Notes: generated by a model not told the origin, from the sequence alone. 64,000 nt of DNA from Mycolicibacter sp. MU0083 (GCF_963378075.1 NZ_OY726394.1:2418001-2482000), one strand, 5' to 3'; numbered from the stretch's first letter, positions 26,239-36,178 are shown. Numbers and translations: made by a program.

Positions 26239-26775
26239 ATGATGCATCGCTGGATTCTGGGCCTGGTCACTTCCGTCGCCACCGCGCTGGCGTTGATGGT
26301 GCCGGCCGCCGCACATGCCACGCCGACCACCACCCCGGAGGCACCGATCGGGCGGATCGGCGACACCCTGCGCATCCAGTACCACGATGAGGCGTTCGGC
26401 CCGATTGTCGCCGACGTGACCCTGCACGATGTCGTGCCTTCCGAGATCCCGCCCGGCTGGGGCGCGAACGGGACGCCGCGCTGGCGTAACCAGGGTGGCC
26501 CCTGGCGGGCGAACCTGACCGTCCACCCGATCTCGGTACCCAACCCCTACATCATGGCGGCCTCGGTGACCTTCGACGGCGTCACGCCCGGTGGCGACGC
26601 CTACGTCGCCAAGCACACCGATGACCCGACCACTCTGGACGCGGTGTTGACCAACGCCCCGGCCGGTTCCACCGTCAACGGCGGCGTCTACTGGGATGTC
26701 TACCGGGGCTTGGTGACTCACGTGGTGATGCTGTCGCGCAACACCGGGCTGCGCCTGGCGCAGTGGAACCTGTGA
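26239..26775 (+). CDS. Secreted MPT63-like protein
   Basis: 178 residues. Signal peptide MMHRWILGLVTSVATALAL to AAAHA, then a beta-sandwich domain whose pattern (IGDTLRIQYHDE, VTLHDVVPSEIPPG, WRANLTVHPISVP, TVNGGVYWDVYRG and the closing GLRLAQWNL) resembles the M. tuberculosis secreted antigen MPT63 (Rv1926c). MPT63 has an antibody-like fold and no known activity. The gene follows the DUF4352 lipoprotein by 97 bp, and both have the same kind of fold. Confidence 0.75.
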   Translation: MMHRWILGLVTSVATALALMVPAAAHATPTTTPEAPIGRIGDTLRIQYHDEAFGPIVADVTLHDVVPSEIPPGWGANGTPRWRNQGGPWRANLTVHPISVPNPYIMAASVTFDGVTPGGDAYVAKHTDDPTTLDAVLTNAPAGSTVNGGVYWDVYRGLVTHVVMLSRNTGLRLAQWNL

Positions 26776-26872
26776 GCTGACCGCCGGGTTGGATACGGCG
26801 GTCCAGCTTCGGCTCTCCTCCGTCGAACCTCGCTGACCACCGGGTTGGATACGGCGGTCCAGCTTCGGCTCT
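26776..26872. repeat. Duplicated 41-bp unit with hairpins
   Basis: A 41-bp sequence (first copy begins GCTGACCGCCGGGTTGGATA) recurs 56 bp later with one mismatch. In copy 1 ACCGCCG and CGGCGGT form a 7-bp stem over a 9-nt loop; in copy 2 one pair is lost. The two hairpins sit between convergent genes and probably act as bidirectional transcript ends. Confidence 0.85.
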
Positions 26873-26875
26873 GCG

Positions 26876-27931
26876 CTAGCCGCCGCTACTCAACGCCAGC
26901 AGCCGGGAAGTCGCCCGCAGGTATTTCTTGCGGTAGCCGCCGGCCATCATCTCGGCACTGAAGATCTGGTCCAGCTTGGCCCCGGACGCCACCACCGGGA
27001 TGCCGGCGTCGTAGAGCCGGTCGGTGAGCGCCACGAGTCGCAGCGCCACGTTCTGGTCGTCGATGGGGTGCGCATCGGTGAGGAACACCGCGGCGACGCC
27101 CTCGATCAGCGTCAGGTACCGCGACGGGTGCATGGTGGCCAGGTGCTCGCACAACCCGTCGAAGTCATCCAGCGTCGCCCCCGGACGTGCCGCCGCGCGC
27201 CGGGCGATCTCCTGCGTCGACGGCGGCTCCGGTGCCGGCGGTAGGTCGCGGTGCCGGTAGTCCGGTCCGTCGACCCGTACGGGGTTGAAAATGCTTGCCA
27301 ACGCGTGGATCTCACGGAGGAAATCCTGGACCGCGAAGCGGCCCTCACCGAGCTGATCGGGCAGGGTGTTGGAGGTGGCGGCGATGGACACCCCGCGCGC
27401 CACCAGTTCGGACAACAGCCGCGACACCAAGGTGGTGTTGCCGGGATCGTCGAGTTCGAACTCGTCGATGCAGACCACGGTGTAGCCGCCGAGCAACTCG
27501 ATGCATTCGGTGAAACCGAATACCCCGGCCAGTTGGGTCAGCTCCATGAACGTCGCGAAGGCGGTTCCCGGTGCTTCGGCGGCGCCCCGGCCGCTGCCCG
27601 AATCGGTGATCCGGCGGTAGATCGAGGCCAGCAGATGCGTCTTGCCGACGCCGAATCCGCCGTCGAGGTAGATGCCCACCCCCGGCAGCACTTCCCGCTT
27701 GCCGAACAGCTTGCGTCGTCCCGCGCGCCGGACCAGCGCCTGCTCGCAGAACGCGGTACAGGCGGTTACCGCGGCGGCCTGGGTGGGCTGCGACGGGTCG
27801 GGCCGGTAGCTGTCGAAGCTGGCTCCGTCGAACGTCGGCGGCGGGGTGAGCTGGGCGATCAAGCGTTCCGGCGACACCGCCGGATGCCTGTCCACCAGGC
27901 GGTCGAGAGACTCAGTGGCAGGATTGGACAC
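26876..27931 (-). CDS. zapE: AFG1/ZapE-family ATPase
   Basis: 351 residues, AAA-like ATPase. Walker A GGFGVGKTH at 91-99, Walker B VVCIDEFEL at 152-160, sensor 1 SIAATSNT, and a C-terminal arginine region. E. coli ZapE affects the division ring; mitochondrial AFG1 assists respiratory protein quality control. The mycobacterial orthologue (Rv2670c) is uncharacterised. Starts with GTG. It is divergent from the RibD-like gene with 34 bp between starts. Confidence 0.88.
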   Translation of the reverse strand: MSNPATESLDRLVDRHPAVSPERLIAQLTPPPTFDGASFDSYRPDPSQPTQAAAVTACTAFCEQALVRRAGRRKLFGKREVLPGVGIYLDGGFGVGKTHLLASIYRRITDSGSGRGAAEAPGTAFATFMELTQLAGVFGFTECIELLGGYTVVCIDEFELDDPGNTTLVSRLLSELVARGVSIAATSNTLPDQLGEGRFAVQDFLREIHALASIFNPVRVDGPDYRHRDLPPAPEPPSTQEIARRAAARPGATLDDFDGLCEHLATMHPSRYLTLIEGVAAVFLTDAHPIDDQNVALRLVALTDRLYDAGIPVVASGAKLDQIFSAEMMAGGYRKKYLRATSRLLALSSGG

Positions 27932-27965
27932 CCACGAACTCTAGTCGCATGGTGCAATCGAGATC

Positions 27966-28748
27966 ATGTCCGATCAGAGCGCCGACCCCGGATTCTCCCT
28001 GCTGGGCTCTTCGGGGCCCGTCGATGACGCCGAACTGGGCCGGTTGTACGGCTATCCCGACACCGGCGGCCCGACGATGTGGGTGCGGGCCAACTTCATC
28101 GGGAGCATCGACGGCGGTGCGACCGTGGCGGGCACCTCCGGCGGCCTGGCCGGACCGGGCGACCGTGCCCTGTTCATGCTGTTGCGGGCGCTGGCCGATG
28201 TCGTCCTGGTGGGGGCGGGCACGATTCGGGTCGAGAACTACGGCGGCGCGCGGCTCGGCGTCGCGCAGCGTGCGAGCCGCCGTGAACGCGGGCAGACCGA
28301 GGTACCTCGACTGGCGATCGTGAGCCGGTCCGGGCAACTGGACCGCGACCTGCGGGTGTTCACCGACACCGAACTGGCGCCGTTGGTGCTGACCTGTGCG
28401 GCGGTCGCCGACGATACCCGGCGGAGCCTGTCCGGCCGCGCCGAAGTCGTGGCGTGCTCGGGCTCCGATCCCCAGCGGGTCGACGAGACGGCGGTGCTGG
28501 CCGAATTGGCTCGGCGCGATCTGTACCGGGTGCTCACCGAGGGCGGCCCGACCCTGTTGAGTTCGTTCATCGAGCGTGAACTGCTCGACGAACTGTGTCT
28601 GACCGTGGCGCCCTACCTGGTCGGCGGTCTGGCCCGCCGCATCGCCACCGGCCCGGGCGAACTGACCACCCCGATGCGCTGCGCACACCTGCTCACCGAC
28701 GAATCCGGCTACCTCTACGGACGCTACGTCAAAAGCCCGCGCCTATAA
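27966..28748 (+). CDS. RibD C-terminal-type reductase (DHFR-like)
   Basis: 260 residues with only the reductase domain of RibD: NFIGSIDGGATVAG, LLRALADVVLVGAGTIRVENYG (NADPH site), LTEGGPTLLSSFI and LCLTVAPYLVGG. It lacks the deaminase domain. The M. tuberculosis orthologue Rv2671 has been shown to supply dihydrofolate reductase activity when over-produced and is linked to para-aminosalicylate resistance. The 10-bp gap and AAGGTG suggest co-transcription with the following lipoprotein. Confidence 0.88.
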   Translation: MSDQSADPGFSLLGSSGPVDDAELGRLYGYPDTGGPTMWVRANFIGSIDGGATVAGTSGGLAGPGDRALFMLLRALADVVLVGAGTIRVENYGGARLGVAQRASRRERGQTEVPRLAIVSRSGQLDRDLRVFTDTELAPLVLTCAAVADDTRRSLSGRAEVVACSGSDPQRVDETAVLAELARRDLYRVLTEGGPTLLSSFIERELLDELCLTVAPYLVGGLARRIATGPGELTTPMRCAHLLTDESGYLYGRYVKSPRL

Positions 28749-28758
28749 GGTGACAGGC

Positions 28759-30336
28759 ATGACCAGCTTTTCGAGGTTCGCCCGGCTCGCGGTGGTGGTG
28801 GCCGTGCTGGCCGGGTCCGCACCGGCGCTGAGCGGATGTGCGCCGGGGCTGGCCGCCGATCCGCGTTTCGCCACCGACTCCGGCGCCGGCCCGCAGGGCC
28901 AACCCGAGTCCACCGTGGAGCAGTCCGGGCCGCCGCAGATCGAGGTACCCAAGAACGACCTGCCCTGGCATGACTGCACGGCCCGGGTGTTCGGTGACGC
29001 CGCGGCGCCGCCCACCCCCGGGGTGCGGCTGGACTGCGCCAGCTACGACGCCGACATCGACCCGCTCGGCAACAGTTCGACCTCCATCGGCATCGGGGTG
29101 GTGCGGGCCCGGTCGGTGCAGACACCGGCGGATGCCGGGCCGATCGTGTTCACCACCGGCTGGGATCTGCCGTCGTCGCTGCAGCTGCCGATCTGGCTGT
29201 CCCGCGGCGGAGCCGACGTGCTCAAGAGTCATCCGATCATCGCGGTGGACCGCCGCGGCACCGGGATGTCGAGCCCGGTGGACTGCCGTGACCGCGGGCA
29301 GCGCGACACCATGTGGAACCAGGCGCAGTTCGCGCCCGGCGACGACCCGGTGGCCAATCTGACCACGGTGACGACGGAAGCGACCACCGACTGCACCGAT
29401 TCCATCTCCCCCGGCGAATCGTCCTACGACAACGCCCACGCCGCGACCGACCTCGAACGCCTGCGCAGCATCTGGGATGTTCCCGCGCTGGCGCTGCTGG
29501 GTATCGGAAACGGCGCCCAGATCGCACTGGCCTACGCCGGATCCCATCCCGGCAAGGTGGCCCGGTTGGCGCTGGACTCCCCCATCCCCCTCGGGGTGGC
29601 CGCCGAAGCGGCCGCCGAGCAGCGGGTCAAGGGGCAGGAAGCGGCGTTCGAGGTGTTCGTCGCGCAGTGCGTCGCGGTGGACTGTGCGCTGGGACCGGAC
29701 CCGAAAGCAGCCGTCGACGCGCTGTTGGCGTCGGCTCGTGCCGGGCACGGCCCCGGCGGTGCTTCGGTGGCGGCGGTCACCAACGCCATCGTCACCAGCC
29801 TGGGGTATCCGACCGGCGACCGGGTGAGCAGCACCAACGAACTGGCCAGAGCACTGGCCGCTGCCAATAGCGGTGACGCCAACCTGCTGACCAACTTGAT
29901 CAACCGGGCCGAGGGCATCACCGGCGGCGACGGCCACTTCATCAATTTCTGCGCCGACGCACTCAATCGGCCCACCCCGGACCGTATCCGCGAACTGGTG
30001 GTCGCCTGGGGCAAGGAGTACCCGCAGTTCGGCACGGTCGGCGCCCTGGACATGGCGCAGTGCCTGAGCTGGCCCAGTAGCAGCACTCCCGAACCGCCCA
30101 AGGAGCTCAACGTCGAAGTCCTGCTCCTGGGTGTGCAGAACGATCCGATCGTCGGCGAGGAAGGGGTGGCGGCCACCGCCGCCGCCGTAATCAACGCCGG
30201 CACGGCCAGCAAGCGGGTGATGTGGCAGGGCATCGGGCACGGGGCCGCGGTGTATTCGTCATGCACGCTGCCCCCGCTGATCGGCTACCTGGACAGCGGC
30301 GCACTACCCGAAACCGACGTGTACTGCCCGGCCTGA
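28759..30336 (+). CDS. Exported alpha/beta-hydrolase-like lipoprotein, TAP family (Rv2672-like)
   Basis: 525 residues. Signal peptide ends in the lipobox LSGC. The alpha/beta-hydrolase fold (ITTGWDLP region, IIAVDRRGTGMSSPVDC) and a C-terminal TAP domain (LLLGVQNDPIVGEEG, IGHGAAVYSSC) place it with tripeptidyl aminopeptidase-like secreted proteases. However the nucleophile elbow reads GIGNG, where GXSXG is expected, so the catalytic serine is missing. It may therefore be a non-catalytic binder or use another residue. The ATG follows AAGGTG by 6 nt; a GTG three codons earlier is weaker. Confidence 0.85.
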   Translation: MTSFSRFARLAVVVAVLAGSAPALSGCAPGLAADPRFATDSGAGPQGQPESTVEQSGPPQIEVPKNDLPWHDCTARVFGDAAAPPTPGVRLDCASYDADIDPLGNSSTSIGIGVVRARSVQTPADAGPIVFTTGWDLPSSLQLPIWLSRGGADVLKSHPIIAVDRRGTGMSSPVDCRDRGQRDTMWNQAQFAPGDDPVANLTTVTTEATTDCTDSISPGESSYDNAHAATDLERLRSIWDVPALALLGIGNGAQIALAYAGSHPGKVARLALDSPIPLGVAAEAAAEQRVKGQEAAFEVFVAQCVAVDCALGPDPKAAVDALLASARAGHGPGGASVAAVTNAIVTSLGYPTGDRVSSTNELARALAAANSGDANLLTNLINRAEGITGGDGHFINFCADALNRPTPDRIRELVVAWGKEYPQFGTVGALDMAQCLSWPSSSTPEPPKELNVEVLLLGVQNDPIVGEEGVAATAAAVINAGTASKRVMWQGIGHGAAVYSSCTLPPLIGYLDSGALPETDVYCPA

Positions 30337-30374
30337 TCCGGCCCCTGGGGACCGGTCCGCGGTACGGTTCGCTG

Positions 30375-31670
30375 GTGACGGCAGCCGACTCCTTCCTGAA
30401 CCGGGCGGGCACCGCCCTGCTGGCCGCGTTCCGGCCCCCGACGACCGCACCCACTACCGCGACGGTGCTGCGTTCGGTGCTGTGGCCCATCGCCATCATG
30501 TCGTTGATCCACCGGGCCGTCGTGCTGCCCCTGAACGGCAACATCACCGACGACTTCAAACCGGTCTACCGGGCGGTGCTGAACTTCCGGCACGGCTTGG
30601 ACATCTACAACGAGCACTTCGACTACGTCGACCCGCATTATCTGTACTCTCCCGGCGGCACGCTGCTGATGTCGCCGTTCGGCTATCTGCCGGAGATGCT
30701 GTCGCGCTACACGTTCATCGCCACCAACACGCTTGCGATCGTGCTCGCGGCGTACCTGCTGCTGCGGATGTTCGGTTTCGGGCTGGGGTCGGTCGCGGCC
30801 CCCGCGCTGCTCGCGGCGATGTTTCTCACCGAGAGTGTCAGCAGCACACTGGTGTTCACCAACATCAACGGCGTGATCCTGTTGGCCGAGGTGCTGTTCC
30901 TGCGCTGGCTGCTCGACGGCCGGGCGAGCCGGCAGTGGTGGGCCGGTATCGCGATCGGGCTGACCCTGGTGGTCAAACCGGTACTGGCACCGCTGCTGTT
31001 GTTGCCCCTGCTCAGCAGGCAGTGGCGCCCGTTCGTCGGCGCGATCACCGTGCCGGTGCTGTTCAACGTGGTGGCCTACCCGATGGCCAGCGATCCGAAG
31101 AGCTATTTCACCCAGACCGTGCCCTACATCATGGGCACCCGCGACTACTTCAACTCCTCGATCCTGGGCAACGGCGTCTATTTCGGTCTGCCGCCCGCGC
31201 TGATCTTGTTCCTGCGGGTGCTGTTCGTCGTGCTCGCCGGGGTCAGCCTGTGGCTGCTCTACCGCTATTACCGCACCCGTGATGCCCGGTTCTGGATGCT
31301 GACGTCCTCCGGCGTGGTGCTGACCGCATCGTTCCTGGTGTTGTCGCTGGGGCAGGGCTACTACTCGATCGTGTTGCTCCCGTTCCTGATGACGGTGGTG
31401 CTGCCGAACTCGGTGCTGCGCAACTGGCCGGCATGGCTGGCCGTGTACGGCTTCATGACGCTGGACAAGTGGCTGATCTTCCGTTGGATGAACGTCGGTC
31501 GCCCACTGGACTACCTCAAGATCACCTACGGCTGGTCGCTGCTGCTGATCGTGGTGTGCACCGTGTTGTGCTACCGCTACCTCGACGCACGCGAACAGGG
31601 CAGGCTCGACGACGGGATCGATCCGGCCTGGCTGGCGACCGGGCCGGCGAAGACTAACGTGGAGGCATGA
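30375..31670 (+). CDS. aftC: AftC, arabinofuranosyltransferase
   Basis: Adds alpha-1,3 branches to arabinan in arabinogalactan and LAM using decaprenyl-phospho-arabinose, at the outer face of the membrane. 431 residues, GT-C fold, about ten membrane helices. The catalytic aspartate pair is NITDDFKPVYR in the first outer loop. It matches the mycobacterial protein nearly end to end (YFNSSILGNGVYFGLP; LKITYGWSLLLIV). The GTG giving VTAADSF is chosen by family length. Stop overlaps msrB (ATGA). Confidence 0.94.
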   Translation: MTAADSFLNRAGTALLAAFRPPTTAPTTATVLRSVLWPIAIMSLIHRAVVLPLNGNITDDFKPVYRAVLNFRHGLDIYNEHFDYVDPHYLYSPGGTLLMSPFGYLPEMLSRYTFIATNTLAIVLAAYLLLRMFGFGLGSVAAPALLAAMFLTESVSSTLVFTNINGVILLAEVLFLRWLLDGRASRQWWAGIAIGLTLVVKPVLAPLLLLPLLSRQWRPFVGAITVPVLFNVVAYPMASDPKSYFTQTVPYIMGTRDYFNSSILGNGVYFGLPPALILFLRVLFVVLAGVSLWLLYRYYRTRDARFWMLTSSGVVLTASFLVLSLGQGYYSIVLLPFLMTVVLPNSVLRNWPAWLAVYGFMTLDKWLIFRWMNVGRPLDYLKITYGWSLLLIVVCTVLCYRYLDAREQGRLDDGIDPAWLATGPAKTNVEA

Positions 31671-32074
31671 CGTCTCCCAAGGTGTCCCTGTCCGACGACG
31701 AGTGGCGGGCCAAGCTCACCCCGCAGGAGTTCGCGGTGCTGCGCCGCGCCGGCACCGAGCCGCCCAACACCGGTGAGTACACCGACACCACCACCGAGGG
31801 TGTCTACGAGTGCCGAGCGTGCGGCGCCGAATTGTTCCGCAGCAGCGAGAAATTCCATTCGCACTGCGGGTGGCCGTCGTTCTTCGACCCGGCCGACTCC
31901 GACGCGGTGATCCTGCGCTCGGACGACTCACTGGGGATGCGGCGCACCGAGGTGCTGTGCGCGTCGTGCCACAGCCATCTGGGGCACGTGTTCACCGGTG
32001 AGGGCTACCCCACCCCGACCGACCAGCGTTACTGCATCAACTCGATCTGCCTGCGGCTGGTGCCGAAAGGCTGA
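31667..32074 (+). CDS. msrB: Methionine-R-sulfoxide reductase B
   Basis: Repairs the R-form of methionine sulfoxide. 135 residues. Zinc held by C49-C52 and C98-C101; catalytic C123 lies in RYCINSICLRL; HCGWPSFFDP gives substrate-site residues. GGAGG precedes the ATG, which overlaps the AftC stop. Matches Rv2674. Confidence 0.96.
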   Translation: MTSPKVSLSDDEWRAKLTPQEFAVLRRAGTEPPNTGEYTDTTTEGVYECRACGAELFRSSEKFHSHCGWPSFFDPADSDAVILRSDDSLGMRRTEVLCASCHSHLGHVFTGEGYPTPTDQRYCINSICLRLVPKG

Positions 32075-32086
32075 GCGGCCGGTGGC

Positions 32087-32788
32087 CTACGGCAGTGCGG
32101 CCACCAACTTCTCGACGTCGACCCGCGGACCGGTGAAGAACGGGGTCTCTTCGCGGGCGTGCAAGCGCGCCTCGGTGTTCCGCAGGTCGCGCATCAGGTC
32201 GACGATGCGATCGAGTTCGGGCGCCTCGAAGGCCAGGATCCATTCGTAGTCGCCGAGCGCGAACGCCGGCACGGTGTTCGCCCGGACGTCCTTGTACTCC
32301 CGGGCGGCCATCCCGTGTTCGGCCAGCATCCGCCGACGGTCCTCCTCGGGCAGCACGTACCACTCCAGCGACCGCACGAACGGGTACACGCAGATGTAGT
32401 CCCCGGCCGGTTCACCGGCGATGAACGCCGGGACGTGGCTCCGGTTGAACTCGGCGGGCCGGTGCAGGGCGACGTTGCTCCACACCGGGTCGCAGAGCCG
32501 CCCCAGCGCGGTGCGGCGGAAACCGGAGTAGGTGGCCTGCAGGTCTTCGATGCGCTCGGCGTGCGACCAGATCATGAAGTCGGCGTCCGCGCGCAACCCG
32601 GCGACGTCGTAGATGCCGCGGATCACCACGCCCCGCTCTTCCTGCTGTTTGAGGAAGGTCGCGGTCTGGTCGGCGATCGCCTCGCGGCTTTCCGAACTCT
32701 CGTCGAGTCCGCCCGGGTTGACCGAGAAGACCGAGAACATCACGTAGCGGAGAGTGGAGTTCAACTTGTCGTAGTCGAGGTGCGCCAT
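32087..32788 (-). CDS. chdC: Coproheme decarboxylase (ChdC/HemQ)
   Basis: Converts coproheme to heme b with hydrogen peroxide, the last step of the coproporphyrin-dependent pathway of Gram-positive bacteria. 233 residues of the chlorite dismutase-like fold. The likely redox tyrosine is Y135 ([14 protein letters not shown]) and the heme-ligand histidine H158 ([11 protein letters not shown]). Same strand as hemE and hemY but separated by a minisatellite of about 160 bp. Matches Rv2676c. Confidence 0.95.
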   Translation of the reverse strand: MAHLDYDKLNSTLRYVMFSVFSVNPGGLDESSESREAIADQTATFLKQQEERGVVIRGIYDVAGLRADADFMIWSHAERIEDLQATYSGFRRTALGRLCDPVWSNVALHRPAEFNRSHVPAFIAGEPAGDYICVYPFVRSLEWYVLPEEDRRRMLAEHGMAAREYKDVRANTVPAFALGDYEWILAFEAPELDRIVDLMRDLRNTEARLHAREETPFFTGPRVDVEKLVAALP

Positions 32789-32827
32789 GGCTCATATGCT
32801 GCCACGATCCGACGCGAAGGTGCCACG

Positions 32828-32983
32828 CGGTGGTCGCAAGCGCGGCGGAGCCGGGCGACGCGGGCCACCGCCATGTTCTACACGGTGGTCGCAAGCGCGG
32901 CGGAGCCGGGCGACGCGGGCCACCGCCATGTTCTACGCGGTGGTCGCAAGCGCGGCGGAGCCGGGCGACGCGGGCCACCGCCA
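32828..32983. repeat. 55-bp GC-rich minisatellite (2.8 copies, MIRU/VNTR-like)
   Basis: Unit begins CGGTGGTCGCAAGCGCGGCG and ends CACCGCCATGTTCTAC; copies start at 32828, 32883 and 32938 and are near-identical, the third truncated after 46 bp. There are no spacers. The array fills the gap between the hemY stop and the chdC start, like MIRU-type intergenic repeats of mycobacteria. Unit length is not a multiple of three, so it is not coding. Confidence 0.95.
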
Positions 32984-32987
32984 ACTC

Positions 32988-34349
32988 TTAGGGCGCCGGG
33001 GTGGCGCTGATGACGGCCGCCACCGCGCGATCGGCCGCGGCGATACAGGCCGGCACCCCGATGCCGTCGAGGTAGTTGCCGGCCACCGCCACCGTGGGTG
33101 GCAACGCGGCGCGCAACCCGGTGACCAGAGCGGCGTGCCCCGACCGGTATTGCGGCATCGCTGCAGGCCAACGCTGTACGCGTACCTCGATCGGGTCCAC
33201 CGAGACACCGAAGACGGCCGCCAGGTCCTGCACCGACCATGCAACCAGTTCCGCGTCGGAGACACCGGTGCGGGAATCGCCGAACCGGCCGAAGGACATC
33301 CGCAGCACCTCGACGCTGCCGCCGTGCCCGCGGTCGCCCCACTTGCGCGAGGTCAGGGTGATCGCCTTGGAGTGCAGTCGCTCACCGGTGGCCACCAGCA
33401 CCCCGGAGTTGTCCGGGAACGGCGCGCCGGCGGGCACCGCCATGGCCACCACCACCGAGGAGGCGTTGCCGATCCGGCTGGCCGCCGCCGCGGCGCGCGG
33501 CGCGAACCCGGTCGCCAGCCGGGCCAACACCGGGGCCGGGACCGCGACGATCACCCGGTCGGCGCGATGGTGGCCGCCGCCGGCATCCCGCAGCAGCCAG
33601 CCGTCGTCGACCGGATCGATCTGTGTCACCGCCGACTGCACCCAACGCGGCCGGGCGCTGCGGACCAGGGCGTCGACCAGGACCCGATATCCGCCTGCGA
33701 TCGCACCGAACACCGGGGTGCCGGTGTTCGGTGGCAGCGCCCGCCGCACCGCCTCGGTCAGGCTGGGCGCGCCGTCGTCGAGCGCGGTCGCCAGGCCCGG
33801 GACGGCCGAGCGCAGTCCGACGGTGGCCGCCGAACCCGCATACACCCCACCGATGAGGGGGTCCACCGAGCAGGAGACCACCTGCTCACCGAAGCGGTCC
33901 GCGACCAACTCGCCCAGTGCCGGGTCACTGCCCGGTTCGAAGTCCAGCCGGCGACCGGGCTCCCCGTGGATGCGTGCAAGGGTCTCCGCGTCGACCAGGC
34001 CGGCCATCGACTCCGGCGAGGACGGGATGCCGTTGAGGGTGTCCGCCGGCAACCGATGCAGCAGTCGACGGCTGTACAGCAGCGGCCGTACCCCGGTGGT
34101 GCCGCGCTGCCGCGCGGCCAGGCCCAGCTCGCTCAGCAGCGCGGGTACCTCGGGCCGGCGGGCGACGAACGCCTCGGCACCCACATCGACGTTCAGGCCG
34201 CCCAGGGTCTCGGTCCGCAGGATTCCGCCGAGCCGGTCAGCCGGATCGAAGACGGTGATGTCGACTCCATCGCCGAGCGTGGCACGCAGCCGGTGGGCGG
34301 CGGCCAGACCGGAGATCCCACCCCCGACGATGCAGTACGACACGGTCAC
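32988..34349 (-). CDS. hemY: Coproporphyrinogen III/protoporphyrinogen oxidase (HemY/CgoX)
   Basis: FAD-dependent oxidase of heme synthesis; given ChdC in the same cluster it most likely oxidises coproporphyrinogen III. 453 residues. FAD dinucleotide motif [13 protein letters not shown] at the N-terminus, [11 protein letters not shown], and a C-terminal FAD contact [19 protein letters not shown]. Start overlaps the hemE stop. Matches Rv2677c. Confidence 0.94.
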   Translation of the reverse strand: MTVSYCIVGGGISGLAAAHRLRATLGDGVDITVFDPADRLGGILRTETLGGLNVDVGAEAFVARRPEVPALLSELGLAARQRGTTGVRPLLYSRRLLHRLPADTLNGIPSSPESMAGLVDAETLARIHGEPGRRLDFEPGSDPALGELVADRFGEQVVSCSVDPLIGGVYAGSAATVGLRSAVPGLATALDDGAPSLTEAVRRALPPNTGTPVFGAIAGGYRVLVDALVRSARPRWVQSAVTQIDPVDDGWLLRDAGGGHHRADRVIVAVPAPVLARLATGFAPRAAAAASRIGNASSVVVAMAVPAGAPFPDNSGVLVATGERLHSKAITLTSRKWGDRGHGGSVEVLRMSFGRFGDSRTGVSDAELVAWSVQDLAAVFGVSVDPIEVRVQRWPAAMPQYRSGHAALVTGLRAALPPTVAVAGNYLDGIGVPACIAAADRAVAAVISATPAP

Positions 34350-35407
34350 AGGGAGTGGACCAGCGTCACCAGGTCGGTCAACACACCGGGGTCGGCTTCG
34401 GGAGGAACCCCGTGCCCGAGGTTGAACACGTGGCCGGAGGCCCCGGCGGCGACCGCGGCACGACCGTCGGCGACCACCCCCCGGGCGACCCGTTCGACCA
34501 CCGGCCAGCCCGCGAGCAGCACCGCGGGATCCAGATTGCCCTGCAGGGCGGTGCCGGGACCGACGCGGGCGGCCGCGTCGATCAGCGACGTCCGCCAGTC
34601 CACCCCCACCATGGTGGCCGGAGCCGGCCGCATCGCGTCTGCCATGGCACCCAGCAACTCGCCGGTGTGCACCCCGAAGTGCGTCATCGGCACCCCGCGG
34701 TCCGCCAGGGCGGCGAACACCCGCGAACTGTGCGGTGCCACGAAGCGGCGGTAGTCGGCCAGGCAGAGCGTTCCGGCCCAGGAGTCGAACAGCTGGATGG
34801 CATCCACGCCGTGATCGAGCTGCACGGCCAGGAATGCGATGGTCAGATCCGTGAGCCGGGTCATCAGCTCATGCCAGCTGTCCGGGTCGGCCTGCATCAT
34901 CGCCTTGGTGCGGGCGTGGGTGCGGCTGGGTCCGCCCTCGACCAGGTAGGACGCCATGGTGAACGGCGCGCCGGCGAAGCCGATCAGCGGCACCTCCCCG
35001 AGGGCGCCCACCAGCAGCGATACCGCCTCGGCGACGGCGCTGACCTGCTGCGGTTCCAGTGGTTTGAGCGCGGCCACGTCGGCTGCGCTGCGCACCGGGT
35101 CGGCGATCACCGGCCCGACGTCGGGAACGATGTCCAGGTCCACCCCGGCGCCGCGCAGCGGCACCACGATGTCGGAGAACAGGATCGCGGCGTCGACCCC
35201 GTGCCGGCGCACCGGCTGCAGGGTGATCTCGCAGACCAGTTCGGGATCGAAGCAGGCCGCCAGCATGCTGTGCTGGGCACGCAGCTCGCGGTATTCCGGC
35301 AGGGAACGACCGGCCTGCCGCATGAACCAGACCGGAACCCGGTGGGGCTCGCGGCCGGCGATAGCGGCCAGGTACGGGGAATCAGGCAGTTCACGACGCG
35401 CACTCAT
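34346..35407 (-). CDS. hemE: Uroporphyrinogen decarboxylase
   Basis: Decarboxylates uroporphyrinogen III to coproporphyrinogen III. 353 residues. Substrate-binding [16 protein letters not shown] and the catalytic aspartate in [14 protein letters not shown] are present; [16 protein letters not shown] is the second family signature. The ATG giving [10 protein letters not shown] is chosen; the longer frame adds 54 atypical residues. Begins the hemE-hemY-chdC series; divergent from the DUF3000 gene. Confidence 0.95.
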   Translation of the reverse strand: MSARRELPDSPYLAAIAGREPHRVPVWFMRQAGRSLPEYRELRAQHSMLAACFDPELVCEITLQPVRRHGVDAAILFSDIVVPLRGAGVDLDIVPDVGPVIADPVRSAADVAALKPLEPQQVSAVAEAVSLLVGALGEVPLIGFAGAPFTMASYLVEGGPSRTHARTKAMMQADPDSWHELMTRLTDLTIAFLAVQLDHGVDAIQLFDSWAGTLCLADYRRFVAPHSSRVFAALADRGVPMTHFGVHTGELLGAMADAMRPAPATMVGVDWRTSLIDAAARVGPGTALQGNLDPAVLLAGWPVVERVARGVVADGRAAVAAGASGHVFNLGHGVPPEADPGVLTDLVTLVHSL

Positions 35408-35594
35408 CACGCCCAATGCTGCCACGCCCTCCCCGCACACCCGAACCGTCCCGATTCGGCGCGCCTGTCCGCCCCGATCGGCGCCGGGGGTTAGCGTGGA
35501 ATTCGGTGACCCGCGTCGCAGCGGTGCGCAAGTGAACCCTTGGGGCCGGACGCCGGCGACGCGGCGCACAGCGATCAGTTAAGGAGCGGCACCC

Positions 35595-36176
35595 GTGACA
35601 TCAGCCGAGCCTGCCCCATTCCGGGAAGCGGTGGCGACGATGCACGCCGCGACCGTGCGATCGGAGATCGAATTGGGGCCGATCCGGCCTCCGCAGCGGT
35701 TGGCACCGTACAGCTACGCGCTGGGTGCCGAGGTCAAACATCCCGAAACCGAGTTCGTCCCGGAGGACTCCGAGGGCGACGCCTTCGGGCGGCTGATCCT
35801 GCTCTACGACCCGGACGGCACCGACGCCTGGGACGGCACCATGCGGATGGTGGCATTCATCCAGGCCGACCTGGATCCGCACGAGGCGATCGACCCACTG
35901 CTGCCCGAAGTCGCGTGGAGTTGGCTGGTGGACGCGCTGGGTGCCCGCACCGAGCACGTCACCGCCTTGGGCGGGACCGTCACCGCCACCACCTCGGTGC
36001 GCTACGGCGACATCTCCGGTCCGCCGCGTGGGCACCAGTTGGAGCTGCGTGCGTCGTGGACGGCGACCACACCCGAGTTGAGCACCCACGTCCAGGCGTT
36101 CTGCGAGGTGCTCGAACACGCCGCCGGCCTGCCGCCGGTGGGTATCACCGACCTGAGTTCGCGAACCCGCGCCTGA
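35595..36176 (+). CDS. DUF3000 family protein
   Basis: 193 residues, actinobacterial, uncharacterised. Core: PQRLAPYSYALGAEVKHPE, RLILLYDPDGTDAWDGTMR, EVAWSWLVDALG and a C-terminal ELRASWTATTPELSTHVQAF. AAGGAG lies before the GTG. It is always next to the RNase D gene in mycobacteria (Rv2680-Rv2681) and here only 2 bp separate them, so the two probably share a transcript and perhaps a process. Confidence 0.9.
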   Translation: MTSAEPAPFREAVATMHAATVRSEIELGPIRPPQRLAPYSYALGAEVKHPETEFVPEDSEGDAFGRLILLYDPDGTDAWDGTMRMVAFIQADLDPHEAIDPLLPEVAWSWLVDALGARTEHVTALGGTVTATTSVRYGDISGPPRGHQLELRASWTATTPELSTHVQAFCEVLEHAAGLPPVGITDLSSRTRA

Positions 36177-36178
36177 CG

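Noticed and set aside
32826..32983. CRISPR-like array
   Set aside because: Repeats are contiguous without spacers and there are no cas genes; it is a minisatellite.
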